Assembly (NCBI GenBank): GCA_902553555.1
Contig: CACDLE010000005.1
Span: forward strand, 1 to 49,059
Length of the DNA stretch: 49,059 nucleotides
DNA from: an uncultured Pelagibacteraceae bacterium
GTDB taxonomy: Bacteria > Pseudomonadota > Alphaproteobacteria > Pelagibacterales > Pelagibacteraceae
Reading direction: 5' to 3'
A program made the position numbers and the translations under genes. The notes under the pieces are model-generated. The model was given only the letters and a program-made list of their open reading frames with translations. It was not told the DNA's origin and did not search any database. Shown in pieces: positions 23,744 through 33,130 of this stretch (the stretch's first letter is position 1; each line of letters starts with the position of its first letter).

Positions 23744-23988
23744 TGATACTTTTCTTTTATAATTTTTCTTAATTTCTTATTATTCTTTATATAATATTCT
23801 CTCGAAATTGCTTGATTTTTTGTGCTTATTTTTTCTTTATAAATAAGCTTCCATTTTCTACCTCTGGTAAATTTTGCGCCCTTTCCTGTGTTGTGTAGTT
23901 TGATTCTTTTTGTTAAATTTTTAGTGTAGCCCACATATGTTACTGATTTTTTTTGAAGAGATTTGAGCATATAAACAAAAAAGCTCAT
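23740..23988 (-). CDS. GIY-YIG domain protein (UPF0213/YhbQ-like)
   Basis: An 82-aa single-domain GIY-YIG protein: FVYMLKS, then TYVGYTKNLTKRIKLHN and TRGRKWKLIYKE, with the GIY and YIG motifs in the degenerate forms VYM and YVG. Small stand-alone members are thought to be structure-dependent nucleases, but their biology is unclear. It overlaps the start of the large glycosyltransferase and lies 5 bp beyond the aldehyde dehydrogenase stop, so it marks the right border of the island and could belong to either side. Confidence 0.85.
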   Translation of the reverse strand: MSFFVYMLKSLQKKSVTYVGYTKNLTKRIKLHNTGKGAKFTRGRKWKLIYKEKISTKNQAISREYYIKNNKKLRKIIKEKYQ

Positions 23989-23993
23989 TAAAG

Positions 23994-25433
23994 TTATTTT
24001 ATTCCTAAATGTGTATATTTTATGTTCAGATAATCTTTAATTGCCATTGATCCACCTTCTCTGCCATAACCGGTTTGTTTAATTCCTCCAAATGGTGCCT
24101 CGGGTAATGCTACTACGCCAGTATTAACAGCTACGGTTCCAGTTTCCATCATTTCAGAAGCCTTATGAGCTTTCTCTAAATTATTAGTATAAATGTAACT
24201 TGCTAGACCTAGTTTGTTATTATTTGCTCTTTTGATTACTTCGTCAAAACTTTTAAAAGATAAAATTGGTATAAGTGGTCCAAATGGTTCTTGGTGCATG
24301 ATTGTATAATTGTCTTGAACGTTATCAAAAATTGTAGGTTCATAAAAATAACCTTTATTAAATCCTTTGGGCCTCTTACCTCCATATAAAACTTTTGCGC
24401 CCTCTTTCTTTGTGGTTTCAACTAATTCTTCTATCTCGTTTAATCTCTTTTGTGTTGTAAGTGGACCAAGTTCAGTTTTATCATCTAATCCATTACCAAT
24501 TTTAAGTTTCATTGTTTTATTTATCATAATTTTTGTAAAATCATCTTTTTTTGTTTCATGAATATAAAATCTACTTGGTGAAATACAAACTTGACCATTA
24601 TTACGGAATTTAGCATGTATAGCCATATCCGAAACTTTATCCAAGTCGGCATCTTCAAATACTATAAATGGTGAATGACCACTTAGCTCCATAGTTACTC
24701 TTTGAACTTTTTCTGCTGCTTTTTTTAGAATAATCTTTCCTACTCGTGTTGATCCTGTAATAGAAACTTTTTTGATTACATCTGAAGATAATAGACTATC
24801 AGAAATAAAAGCTGGATCACCAGATAATAGATTAACAACTCCAGCGGGGACTCCAGCTTCCCTGCAAATATCTACAAGTTCCATGACAGAACCAGGAGTT
24901 ATAACGTCAGGCTTCACTATAACAGAACAACCTGCTGATAATGCAGTAGAAATTTTTCTAGATGCCAATGTCACAGGAAAATTCCATGGCACAAGAGCAG
25001 CCACAACACCAACAGGCTGATAATATACATGTATTTTTGTATCTGGAGATCTTCCTTGCAAAGTTTCTCCATAAATTCTTTTAGCTTCTTCCGAGCTCCA
25101 TTCAAAAATTTCTGAGGCACCGTTGACCTCGTTTAAGCTTTCTTTAATTGGTTTACCAACTTCTAAGGTTAACCATTTTGCAAGTGGTTCTCTGCGTTCT
25201 TTTATTAATTCTGATATTCTTCTAATTATTTTAGATCTTTCCCATGGAGAAGTATTTTTCCATTTTTCAAACCCTGCTCTTGCAGACTCAAGAGCTAACT
25301 CTATATCTTTAGTATTTGCTTTAGAAACTTGACCAATGGCTTCTTCTGTAGCTGGATTTGTTACGTTATAAGTTTCACCACTTGAAGATTTTTGCCATCT
25401 ACCATTTATAAATTGTCCAAATTTTTCGTACAT
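23994..25433 (-). CDS. NAD(P)-dependent aldehyde dehydrogenase (succinate-semialdehyde dehydrogenase-like)
   Basis: A 479-aa ALDH-superfamily enzyme that oxidises an aldehyde to an acid. The N-terminal FGQFINGRW, the cofactor region PWNFPVTLASRK and KPDVITPGS, the turn TGSTRVGK, the general base Glu in MELSGHSP and the catalytic Cys in GQVCISPSR are all intact. Overall it looks GabD-like, but substrates such as glycolaldehyde or other short aldehydes cannot be excluded. The start codon is only 7 nt after the CCA end of tRNA-Glu, so the mature message probably has almost no leader. Confidence 0.9.
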   Translation of the reverse strand: MYEKFGQFINGRWQKSSSGETYNVTNPATEEAIGQVSKANTKDIELALESARAGFEKWKNTSPWERSKIIRRISELIKERREPLAKWLTLEVGKPIKESLNEVNGASEIFEWSSEEAKRIYGETLQGRSPDTKIHVYYQPVGVVAALVPWNFPVTLASRKISTALSAGCSVIVKPDVITPGSVMELVDICREAGVPAGVVNLLSGDPAFISDSLLSSDVIKKVSITGSTRVGKIILKKAAEKVQRVTMELSGHSPFIVFEDADLDKVSDMAIHAKFRNNGQVCISPSRFYIHETKKDDFTKIMINKTMKLKIGNGLDDKTELGPLTTQKRLNEIEELVETTKKEGAKVLYGGKRPKGFNKGYFYEPTIFDNVQDNYTIMHQEPFGPLIPILSFKSFDEVIKRANNNKLGLASYIYTNNLEKAHKASEMMETGTVAVNTGVVALPEAPFGGIKQTGYGREGGSMAIKDYLNIKYTHLGIK

Positions 25434-25440
25434 AATTTAC

Positions 25441-25515
25441 TGGCGGTCCCAAGGGGAATCGAACCCCTCTTTCATGGATGAAAACCATGTGTCCTAACCG
25501 ATAGACGATGGGACC
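25441..25515 (-). tRNA. tRNA-Glu (anticodon TTC)
   Basis: Read on the minus strand: acceptor GGTCCCA/TGGGACC, anticodon stem CATGG/CCATG with loop TTTTCAT (anticodon TTC), T-arm GAGGGGTTCGATTCCCCT, discriminator G and encoded CCA, 75 nt. It lies 5 nt after the recJ stop and 7 nt before the aldehyde dehydrogenase ATG, all on the same strand, so it is probably cut out of a longer transcript. Confidence 0.97.
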
Positions 25516-25520
25516 TGATT

Positions 25521-27278
25521 TTAGTGATTGTTAATAACAGAAATATCATCAATAATAAACTCTACATTTTTTTCACCTTTCCACTCATTCAAGCTTAATT
25601 TTCCAATAGTGTTAAAATTTTTACCTTTTTTATTCAACAAAAATTGGCCCAAATCCGTTTCTATAGAGTTAAATGAAATAGATTTGATTATAGAGCCATC
25701 CTTGCTACCTATAACAGATTTTATATGTTTTTCGCCTACAATTTTTGAATTTAGAATCTTCACATCCTCTAACAAAAACTTTGGTTCAGGATTGCCTGAT
25801 CCAAACGGTGAAAGTTTATCAACTTGAGTAAAAAAATCCAAGTTAACAGCTGACGGTGAAATTTGACTATCATAGTAAATAAGATCTCTTTTTTTTTCTC
25901 CTTTAAACAAAGATTCATATTTTTTTATAATGAACTGTTTAAATATTTTAATTTTATTTACGTTTATTGAGAAGCCACCTGCCATTTTATGTCCACCTCC
26001 TTTTATTAGTATTTCATTTTGAACCGCTGATAAAATTGCTGAACCTATATCAAAACCAACTATAGATCTAGCAGAGGCTTTTCCAATATCGTTAGTTATA
26101 GAAATAATTATTGTGGGTTTATTAAATCTATCTTTAATTCTAGATGCTATAATACCTATTATACCTTCATGCCACTCATAACCTTCTAAAACAATTATAG
26201 GATCATCGAGACTTGTATCAATTTTATTTAACACAATGTTTAAAAGTTTCTTTTCAATTGTTTTCCGTTCTTGATTAAATTGATCTAGCTCAGAGGCAAT
26301 TCTAAAACTATCTTTAGGATCATTATTTAAAAGAAGATTTGCTCCATGAGAACACTTTCCAACTCTACCTCCAGCGTTTATTCTAGGTCCCAATACGTAG
26401 CCCAAATGATATGTTGAGGGTTTGTTCTCAATTTTGCAAATATCTATTAATGTTTTTAAACCTAAATTTTTTTTTTTGCTAATAACCTTTAACCCTTGTC
26501 TTACTAGAGCTCGATTTAAACCTATCAAAGGAACTACATCACAAATGGTGCCTAGTGAAACTAAATCTAAAAAATCTAAAAGTTTTGGTTCAACAATATT
26601 GTTTTTTTTAAACCAATTAGTTTTACGTAATTCTGTATTTAAGGAAACTAGCAACATAAAACAAACACCAGCGGCACAAAGATAGTTAAGATTGGATTCA
26701 TCGTCAAATCTATTTGGATTTACGATTGAGTGTGCCGCTGGTAATTTTAATTCTGATTGATGATGATCAACTACAATTACATCTATCTTTTTTTTTCTAG
26801 CAAAGTTAATTGCATCAAAAGACATTGTGCCACAATCTACGGTTATAATTATTTTAACTTTTAAATCTATTAGTTTTTTAAAACTTTCAATTGATGGGCC
26901 ATAACCCTCTTTTTTTCTATCAGGTATGTATATATGAAAGGGTTTTTTTATCTCTTTGAAATAATTTCCTAATAGTGCAGTAGAACTAGCACCATCTACA
27001 TCATAGTCTCCGAATATACCTATTTTTTCATTTTTCAAAATAGAACATATTATTCTGTTAATAGATTTACTCATATCCTTAATCACTAAAGGATTTGGTA
27101 TTAAGTTTTTAATTGAAGGTTTTAAGAAAGTTTCAACATTTTTTTTATCTATTTTTCTTATCGATAAAAGTCTAGCAGTAATTTCATCAAGAATATAATT
27201 TTCTTTCAAATATTTAACGTAATTAGAGTCAAATTTTTTATTAAGCCATTTTTTACCTGTAATAGAAACGCTACTCAT
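25521..27278 (-). CDS. recJ: single-stranded-DNA-specific exonuclease RecJ
   Basis: 5'-to-3' ssDNA exonuclease of recombinational and mismatch repair. The 585-aa protein has the DHH-family motifs FGDYDVDGASST (residues 89-100), TVDCG, VVDHHQSE, and the DHHA1 part GPRINAGGRVG with GGGHKMAGGFS, then a C-terminal OB-like domain. Mn/Mg ligands all look present. It follows glpX with a 4-bp ATGA-type overlap, within the hom-glpX-recJ order seen across alphaproteobacteria. Confidence 0.95.
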   Translation of the reverse strand: MSSVSITGKKWLNKKFDSNYVKYLKENYILDEITARLLSIRKIDKKNVETFLKPSIKNLIPNPLVIKDMSKSINRIICSILKNEKIGIFGDYDVDGASSTALLGNYFKEIKKPFHIYIPDRKKEGYGPSIESFKKLIDLKVKIIITVDCGTMSFDAINFARKKKIDVIVVDHHQSELKLPAAHSIVNPNRFDDESNLNYLCAAGVCFMLLVSLNTELRKTNWFKKNNIVEPKLLDFLDLVSLGTICDVVPLIGLNRALVRQGLKVISKKKNLGLKTLIDICKIENKPSTYHLGYVLGPRINAGGRVGKCSHGANLLLNNDPKDSFRIASELDQFNQERKTIEKKLLNIVLNKIDTSLDDPIIVLEGYEWHEGIIGIIASRIKDRFNKPTIIISITNDIGKASARSIVGFDIGSAILSAVQNEILIKGGGHKMAGGFSINVNKIKIFKQFIIKKYESLFKGEKKRDLIYYDSQISPSAVNLDFFTQVDKLSPFGSGNPEPKFLLEDVKILNSKIVGEKHIKSVIGSKDGSIIKSISFNSIETDLGQFLLNKKGKNFNTIGKLSLNEWKGEKNVEFIIDDISVINNH

Positions 27279-28216
27279 TTTAAATGAATATTTTTTATTT
27301 TTTTGACTACTTGTAAATCTTTATGTAAAGCAAAAGTTGATACTTCGTATTTATTTCCAAGATCTTTAACTCCATCGACAATATCACCATTTGTAATAGC
27401 TGTTGCACAAAAAATAACATCACCTTTTATAATTTCGTTAATATTATATTTTTTAGCAGGATCTTTCACACCTAGTTTTAAAACTCTCTCTTTTTCTTTT
27501 TCATCTAAAACTAATCTTGTTTGAATTTGTCCGCCTAAACATGATAAAGCTGCTGCTGCAAGAACTCCTTCTGGGCCGCCACCTATGCCTAAATAAATAT
27601 CTATATTAGCATTTTTTTCTGCCACTGAAATAGCCCCAGAAACATCACCATCTGAAATATATTTAATTTGCACGTTAAGATTTTCCAATTCTTTTATAAT
27701 TTTTTTATGTCTTGGGCGATTTAATATACACGCAGTTATTTTATCGATTTTTTTATTCTTTGCTTCAGAAAGTAATTGAATATTTTTTTTTACTGAATTA
27801 TCTAAATCTAATAAGTTTTTTGGTAAGTCAGCGCCAATAGCAATTTTTTCCATATACGTATCAGGCGCAGAAAATAAATTGCCTTTCTCAGTGACTGCCA
27901 GCATTGAAAAAGAATTTGGTAAATTTTTTGCTACAAAATTAGTGCCTTCAAGAGGATCTAATGCTATGTCAAGGGAAGGTCCTTTTTTAGTTCCTACCTT
28001 CTCTCCTATATATAACATTGGAGCTTCGTCCATTTCACCTTCGCCAATGACTACTTTACCATTCATTTCAATTTTATTAAGCTCACTCCGCATATAATCT
28101 ACGGAACCTTGATCCGCAGCTATTTTGTCAGCTTTACCTATAAACGGATATGCGCCAATAGCCGCTTTCTCAGTAGCTTTAATAAATTTATCGAGATAAG
28201 ATTTTTCTATAGCCAT
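27275..28216 (-). CDS. glpX: class II fructose-1,6-bisphosphatase (GlpX)
   Basis: Gluconeogenic phosphatase that makes fructose 6-phosphate. The 313-aa protein has the class II marks GEGEMDEAPML, DIALDPLEGTN and SDGDVSGAI, and GIGGGPEGVLAAAALSCLGG near the C-terminal third. No class I FBPase is in view. It sits between hom and recJ with one shared base and a 4-bp overlap. In cells that live on acids such as DMSP carbon, gluconeogenesis is needed for sugars and cell wall. Confidence 0.95.
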   Translation of the reverse strand: MAIEKSYLDKFIKATEKAAIGAYPFIGKADKIAADQGSVDYMRSELNKIEMNGKVVIGEGEMDEAPMLYIGEKVGTKKGPSLDIALDPLEGTNFVAKNLPNSFSMLAVTEKGNLFSAPDTYMEKIAIGADLPKNLLDLDNSVKKNIQLLSEAKNKKIDKITACILNRPRHKKIIKELENLNVQIKYISDGDVSGAISVAEKNANIDIYLGIGGGPEGVLAAAALSCLGGQIQTRLVLDEKEKERVLKLGVKDPAKKYNINEIIKGDVIFCATAITNGDIVDGVKDLGNKYEVSTFALHKDLQVVKKIKNIHLK

Positions 28217-29505
28217 TAGCCATTTTCAATTCTAATTATTTTAGGTTTTTGAATTATATAAGACTTTTTAGCTAAAGTTTTCAATGTTTTTTGAATATCT
28301 GCATCTTTACAACTGTGAGTAATTATAAGAATAGATGAATATTTCTTATATGGGTTTTGTAATACTCTTTTAATTGAAACTTTATTTGTTGAGAAAATTC
28401 TAGTTATATCAGATAAAACTCCATATTTATCTTTGACATTTATTCTTACATAAGACGAAAAATATAGATTATCAATTTTACCGCTTGTAATTTTTTTTCT
28501 TTTACTATGAGAAATTCCGAATGGTTTTTTTATATTACCTCTCAATATTGATGAGATATCTGCTACTAATGCAGATGTTGTTGCAGTTGCTCCAGCCCCT
28601 TCGCCTTGGATAATATTTTTGCCGATAGGACTTCCGTCTACAATTACAGCATTTAAAACACCATCAACACTTGCAATATAAGATGATTTTTTTACAAATG
28701 TTGGATGCACTCTTTGATATAACTTATTATTAATTATTTCTGAAAAGCCTAAAAGTTTGATCTTAAAACCAAGTTTACTTGCATTAATAATATCTTCATT
28801 GTCAATGGACCTTATCCCCTCTACATGAATATTTGAATTTACAAATGAGCCAAAGCATAAACTAGATAAAATTTTTACCTTTGACGAAACATCGTCACCA
28901 TCGATATCAGATTTTGGGTTAGACTCGGCATAACCAAGTTTTTTTGCAACGGATAAAGTATCATTAAAAGAAATCTTATTTTTTTCCATAGATGATAAAA
29001 TATAGTTAGAAGTGCCATTAAAAATACCAAATATTTTATTAACTTTGTTGCCAATTAAGCTTTCTTTAATCATTCTTATTATTGGCACCCCACCACAAAC
29101 AGCAGCTTCATATTCTAAATTTACTTTATTTTTTTCAGCAATTTTAGATAGTTTGTCACCATATTTTGAGATTAACGCTTTATTAGCTGTAATAACGTGC
29201 TTTTTATTTTTTAAAGCAGAGAAAACCAATTTTTTTGCAGGGCCGTCTGAACCACCTATTAACTCTATAATAATGTCAACATCTTTCATTTTAGTTAAAC
29301 TCATGTAATTATCTATCCATAGGTTTTTCCTAAAAGAGATTTTTCTTTTTTTTCTTTTATTTTTGGCAGAAATATATTTTATTTTGAAAGTGTTATTATT
29401 TTTATTATTTATAAGATTCTTATTTTTTTTAAGAAAATTATATAAATAAGTTCCGATGTTACCCAAACCTACTATTGCAATATTAAATATCTTTTTTTTA
29501 GTCAT
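28216..29505 (-). CDS. hom: homoserine dehydrogenase
   Basis: NAD(P)-dependent reduction of aspartate semialdehyde to homoserine for threonine and methionine. The 429-aa protein has the Rossmann motif VGLGNIGTYL, TANKALIS, the family signature ESNPKSDIDGDDVSSK, with the catalytic lysine region KVKILSSL, and a C-terminal ACT domain (VKDKYGVLSDITRIFS) for feedback control by threonine. It begins the hom-glpX-recJ group and follows the lipoprotein gene by 1 bp. Confidence 0.95.
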   Translation of the reverse strand: MTKKKIFNIAIVGLGNIGTYLYNFLKKNKNLINNKNNNTFKIKYISAKNKRKKRKISFRKNLWIDNYMSLTKMKDVDIIIELIGGSDGPAKKLVFSALKNKKHVITANKALISKYGDKLSKIAEKNKVNLEYEAAVCGGVPIIRMIKESLIGNKVNKIFGIFNGTSNYILSSMEKNKISFNDTLSVAKKLGYAESNPKSDIDGDDVSSKVKILSSLCFGSFVNSNIHVEGIRSIDNEDIINASKLGFKIKLLGFSEIINNKLYQRVHPTFVKKSSYIASVDGVLNAVIVDGSPIGKNIIQGEGAGATATTSALVADISSILRGNIKKPFGISHSKRKKITSGKIDNLYFSSYVRINVKDKYGVLSDITRIFSTNKVSIKRVLQNPYKKYSSILIITHSCKDADIQKTLKTLAKKSYIIQKPKIIRIENG

Positions 29506-29506
29506 T

Positions 29507-30040
29507 TTAATTCTTAACTGTTATATCCGGAAAATCTTTTTTTTTACTTATCTTTATCAAGTAATTTGTTATCGAATCAATATTACATTTATCAAGTTTT
29601 TGACAAATATCATATGACTTATCATAAAAAATTTTCTTCTTTGTAATATCTTTGTTTTCTCTCTTTTTTTCTGGTTTTGACAATTTTTTTTCAGAAGTCT
29701 TAATGTTTTTTTGAGGAGCGCTAGCTATTTTTATCTTTTCTTTTAATTCTTTTTTTTTAAATTTTATTTCTTCTTTATAGAGTTTTTTAATTTCATTGTC
29801 TTTTTTATTTTTAACAACAGCTATTTCTTTATTTTCATTATTCTTAAGATTCAAACTAACTAGGTCAAATCTATCTTCTCTATCTTTTGAAATAATTCTA
29901 ACTTCAATTGATAAATTATCATTAAAATATTGTTTTGCTTCAGCCTTATTTATGCACTTATGGTCACCACATATTAAAACACTTTTTGGTTTTGAGCATG
30001 AGACCAAAATTAGTAAAAATAAAATCAATAAATATTTCAT
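29507..30040 (-). CDS. hypothetical lipoprotein, Lys-rich
   Basis: A 177-aa protein with a signal peptide and lipobox LVSC (Cys15), so it should be lipid-anchored. After the anchor a small Cys pair appears, ICGDHKCIN, then a highly charged Lys/Glu region (about residues 80-140) likely forming a coiled or disordered linker, and a second Cys pair DICQKLDKC near the end. Two pairs suggest disulfides in the periplasm. I do not recognise a family beyond SAR11-like proteins of this layout. It overlaps the end of argC by 4 bp. Confidence 0.7.
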   Translation of the reverse strand: MKYLLILFLLILVSCSKPKSVLICGDHKCINKAEAKQYFNDNLSIEVRIISKDREDRFDLVSLNLKNNENKEIAVVKNKKDNEIKKLYKEEIKFKKKELKEKIKIASAPQKNIKTSEKKLSKPEKKRENKDITKKKIFYDKSYDICQKLDKCNIDSITNYLIKISKKKDFPDITVKN

Positions 30041-31068
30041 TTTAACCCCAAAGTTTCTTTTAATTTAAACATCAAATTCATATTTTGAACGGCTTGACCT
30101 GCAGCTCCTTTTACTAAATTATCGATTGCTGAAAATATAACTAATTTATTTTCATATCTCGTATTGCATACTGAAATTTCACAATTGTTAGTGTTAAGAA
30201 CGTTTCCTGTTCCTAAATGAGTATTTTGTTTTAAAATTTTTATAAATTTATCTCTAGAGTAAAATTTCTTGAGCGCATCTACAATCTTATAAATTGTTAT
30301 TCCTTTTTTTTTATGAATATAAATTGATGAAAGTATTCCTCTAAAAGTTGGTACCAAGTGTGGATTAAAAACAAATTTAATTTTTTTTGATATTTTCTTA
30401 AATTCTTGGTCCATTTCTGCTGTATGTCTATGGCTCATAGGAGAGTATGCGAAAGTAGCAGAACCAAAATTTTTATATTTAAACTTTTTTTTATAATTTT
30501 TGCCTGCACCAGAGTAACCTGACTTTGAGTCAATTATAATATCGTCAAATTTAATAAGTTTTTTTTTAATCAAAGGATATAACGCCAATTGTATAGAAGT
30601 TGGATAGCATCCAGGATTAGAAATAATCCTATAATTCGTAATTATTTTTTTTTTCAATTCTGCGATAGAGTATAAAGAGTTATTAATCAAATTTTTAGCG
30701 TTATGTTTTTTTTTGTAATATCTTTTATAAATTAAATGATTTTTTATTCTAAAATCAGCGGATAAATCAATAAATTTTAAGTGACTATATTTGTAATATA
30801 ATTTTTTGATAATATTGTGAGCTGCTCCATTCGGAAGTGATAAAAAAAGTAAATCAATTTCATTCCATTTTACTTGGTTTAATCTACTAATCTTTGGTAA
30901 GGTTTTTTTTAATCTTTTATCAAAAATATGGATTTGTTTACCTAAATTTTTTGTTGCACAAAGATTAACTAATTTAATCTTTGGATGTTTTGATAATAAA
31001 TTTACTAAATCTAATCCAACATACCCAGTGGCACCAGCTATAGCAATTTTTAACTTATAATTAGACAT
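30037..31068 (-). CDS. argC: N-acetyl-gamma-glutamyl-phosphate reductase
   Basis: NADPH-dependent third step of arginine synthesis. The 343-aa protein opens with the Rossmann turn IAGATGYVG, has LFLSLPNGAAH, the active-site motif SNPGCYPTS with its catalytic Cys, the SGYSGAG loop and NPHLVPTFRG. It is the long form (type 1) seen in alphaproteobacteria, where rplM-rpsI-argC order is frequent. The 44-bp gap to rpsI is one of the larger ones in this stretch. Confidence 0.95.
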   Translation of the reverse strand: MSNYKLKIAIAGATGYVGLDLVNLLSKHPKIKLVNLCATKNLGKQIHIFDKRLKKTLPKISRLNQVKWNEIDLLFLSLPNGAAHNIIKKLYYKYSHLKFIDLSADFRIKNHLIYKRYYKKKHNAKNLINNSLYSIAELKKKIITNYRIISNPGCYPTSIQLALYPLIKKKLIKFDDIIIDSKSGYSGAGKNYKKKFKYKNFGSATFAYSPMSHRHTAEMDQEFKKISKKIKFVFNPHLVPTFRGILSSIYIHKKKGITIYKIVDALKKFYSRDKFIKILKQNTHLGTGNVLNTNNCEISVCNTRYENKLVIFSAIDNLVKGAAGQAVQNMNLMFKLKETLGLK

Positions 31069-31112
31069 AAATCCTTTATATCACTAAAAAATTAAAATTA
31101 AATTTAAATGAT

Positions 31113-31553
31113 TTATCTTTTTGAGAATTGAAAGCTTCTTCTAGCTTTACGGTGACCGTATTTTTTTCTTTCAACAACTCTCGAGTCTCTGGTGGTAAGT
31201 TTGTCTTTTTTCAAATCTTTTTTTAAGTTTGCTTCATGAGAAATTAATGCTCTAGAGATTCCAAGAATAATTGCTCCTGCTTGACCCGATAAGCCACCAC
31301 CCTTAACAGAACATTTAACATCATAATTGTTTAAAACATTTGTAATCTCTAGTGGTCTTGTAACGATTAATTGATGGACGGGTCTTTTAAAATATTCAGT
31401 CATATTTTTACCATTTACGTAAATTTTTCCTGAACCTTTTTTTACCCAGACTTTTGCTATAGATTTTTTTCTTCTTCCTGTAGAGTATTTGCTATCTTTA
31501 AAATCTAATTTCAATTTTGGAATTTTATTTTTTATTGATTCAGTTTGTTCCAT
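31113..31553 (-). CDS. rpsI: 30S ribosomal protein S9 (uS9)
   Basis: Small-subunit protein whose C-terminal tail reaches the P-site tRNA. The body shows [31 protein letters not shown] and the tail [19 protein letters not shown], ending SFQFSKR (usual end QFSKR). The 146 aa include a short extra N-terminus common in alphaproteobacteria. The start shares one base with the stop of rplM. Confidence 0.97.
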   Translation of the reverse strand: MEQTESIKNKIPKLKLDFKDSKYSTGRRKKSIAKVWVKKGSGKIYVNGKNMTEYFKRPVHQLIVTRPLEITNVLNNYDVKCSVKGGGLSGQAGAIILGISRALISHEANLKKDLKKDKLTTRDSRVVERKKYGHRKARRSFQFSKR

Positions 31554-32014
31554 TAGTTTCTTACTTCATTTCTTTTGTTGAGATTTTTAAAATCTATAAT
31601 TTTTGGATTTTGATTTTGGTGTGGATGAGTTTCACCTGAATAAATTTTTAATTTAGTTAATTGTTTTTTTGCTAGAGGTCCTCCAGGTAACATTCTTTTT
31701 ACAGCTAATTTTAAGATATCATGTGTCTTATTTTTTGTTTTAAGTGTTAATGGTGTAAAACTTTTAATACCTCCAGGGTGACCAGTATGTTTATAATATT
31801 TTTTATTTTCAAATTTTTTTCCACTAAATTTAATCTTATCGATATTTGTGACAACTACAAAATCTCCATTATCCATATGTGGATTAAAAGTAGCTTTGTT
31901 TTTTCCTCTTAAAACTTTTGATATAAAAGCTGCTAGTCTGCCTACAGCTGCGTTTTCAGCATTTATTAAATACCAATCTTGTTTAATCTCTTTTTTTTTT
32001 ATAAATGGCGTCAT
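31553..32014 (-). CDS. rplM: 50S ribosomal protein L13 (uL13)
   Basis: Early-assembly large-subunit protein, 153 aa. Family signatures are [28 protein letters not shown] and [21 protein letters not shown] start it at the internal ATG (MTPFIKKK) because the longer frame would add a hydrophobic MQLLLVVIAIIS that no L13 has. It heads the rplM-rpsI pair. About 48 bp separate it from ctaA on the same strand, enough for a promoter. Confidence 0.95.
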   Translation of the reverse strand: MTPFIKKKEIKQDWYLINAENAAVGRLAAFISKVLRGKNKATFNPHMDNGDFVVVTNIDKIKFSGKKFENKKYYKHTGHPGGIKSFTPLTLKTKNKTHDILKLAVKRMLPGGPLAKKQLTKLKIYSGETHPHQNQNPKIIDFKNLNKRNEVRN

Positions 32015-32062
32015 ACTAATTATGGCGATAACTACTAATAATAACTGCAAAAGTCAATTTAT

Positions 32063-33079
32063 TTAAGAAAATTTATAATTAAAATATAGAACTGATAATA
32101 CAAGAAAAATGCTTGTTAATTGATGCAATGAAGCCATGTAAATATTTAATCCTGTTATTAAAGTAAGAATTCCAAGAAATACTTGGATTGATAAGAGCAA
32201 GATAACTAATAAATAATTTTTAAAATGCATTTGCTTATTGAAAAAATAATATTTTAATCCAATTATAATTGAAAAAAATATTAAGATATAAGCCATACTT
32301 CTATGAATAAATTGCACAAATCCTTGTTGGTTAAAAACAGAAAAAAAGTCTGATTTATTAAAGACAAAATCGTCAGGAAAAAAACCTGTATTCATTTTCG
32401 GCCAAGTTTGATAAATTAACCCTGCGTCTAATCCTGAAACAAATGCGCCTATAACTATCTGTGATAAAATTAAAAAATAAAAAATATTTAAAAGTAAATT
32501 ATTTTTATTAAAAAAAGTTTTATTATTATCATATATTAAATTTAAATAATTCCAAAAAAGAATTGAAATAATTATGAAGGCCATAGTTAAGTGTAATGAT
32601 AATCTATAATGACTTACAGTAACATCATCAACTAAACCACTTTTTACCATATACCAACCAATTAATCCTTGAATTAAAATTAATATAAATACTAAGTATA
32701 GATTTTGTAACATCTCCTTTTTAAAAATTTTTAAAAAAGAAAAATAAATTAATGGCAAGAAAAAGAATAAACCAATAAATCTTCCGAGTAATCTGTGAAA
32801 ATATTCCCAATAAAATATTATTTTAAATTCATCCAAACTCATGTAAGGATTAACCAAGTAAAATTGAGGTATTTCTTTATATAAATTAAAGTATTTTATC
32901 CAATCTTCATTATTTAATGGTGGAAATATACCTTCGAACAGCTCCCACTTGGTTATTGATAATCCAGAGTCGGTAAGTCGAGTAAGTCCACCGACAATGA
33001 TTATTGAAAAAATTAAAAAAATTGTTAATTGAAACCAATAAATTGTTATTTTTTTATAATTATTTTTTTTTAAAAGCAT
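32063..33079 (-). CDS. ctaA: heme A synthase (CtaA/Cox15 type)
   Basis: Eight-helix inner-membrane enzyme that oxidises the C8 methyl of heme O to give heme A for cytochrome c oxidase. The 338-aa protein has GGLTRLTDSGLSITKWE near the first helix, EYFHRLLGR and VSHYRLSLHL with heme-ligand histidines, then QIVIGAFVSGLDAG, FIHRSMAY and SLHQLTSI in the second half, so all four conserved His are in place. It is the Cox15-type typical of alphaproteobacteria. The start region is divergent from the chorismate mutase, with a short shared gap. Confidence 0.93.
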   Translation of the reverse strand: MLLKKNNYKKITIYWFQLTIFLIFSIIIVGGLTRLTDSGLSITKWELFEGIFPPLNNEDWIKYFNLYKEIPQFYLVNPYMSLDEFKIIFYWEYFHRLLGRFIGLFFFLPLIYFSFLKIFKKEMLQNLYLVFILILIQGLIGWYMVKSGLVDDVTVSHYRLSLHLTMAFIIISILFWNYLNLIYDNNKTFFNKNNLLLNIFYFLILSQIVIGAFVSGLDAGLIYQTWPKMNTGFFPDDFVFNKSDFFSVFNQQGFVQFIHRSMAYILIFFSIIIGLKYYFFNKQMHFKNYLLVILLLSIQVFLGILTLITGLNIYMASLHQLTSIFLVLSVLYFNYKFS

Positions 33080-33130
33080 TTAAATAATATATAGCTTATG
33101 TATTCAAATACATATAATCTTAATGTCGCT

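Larger units (their letters stand above)
17327..23988. other. accessory island with integrase, methyltransferases and glycosyltransferases
   Basis: Between the DMSP array and the aldehyde dehydrogenase lies a run of genes of accessory type: MGMT-domain, cupin-like and small membrane proteins, a tyrosine recombinase, two FkbM methyltransferases, a broken GT9, a double glycosyltransferase and a GIY-YIG protein. Strand switches are more frequent than in the flanks and coding quality is lower. No clear flanking direct repeats were found by eye, so exact borders are inferred. It resembles the surface-polysaccharide hypervariable regions known from SAR11 genomes. Confidence 0.6.
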
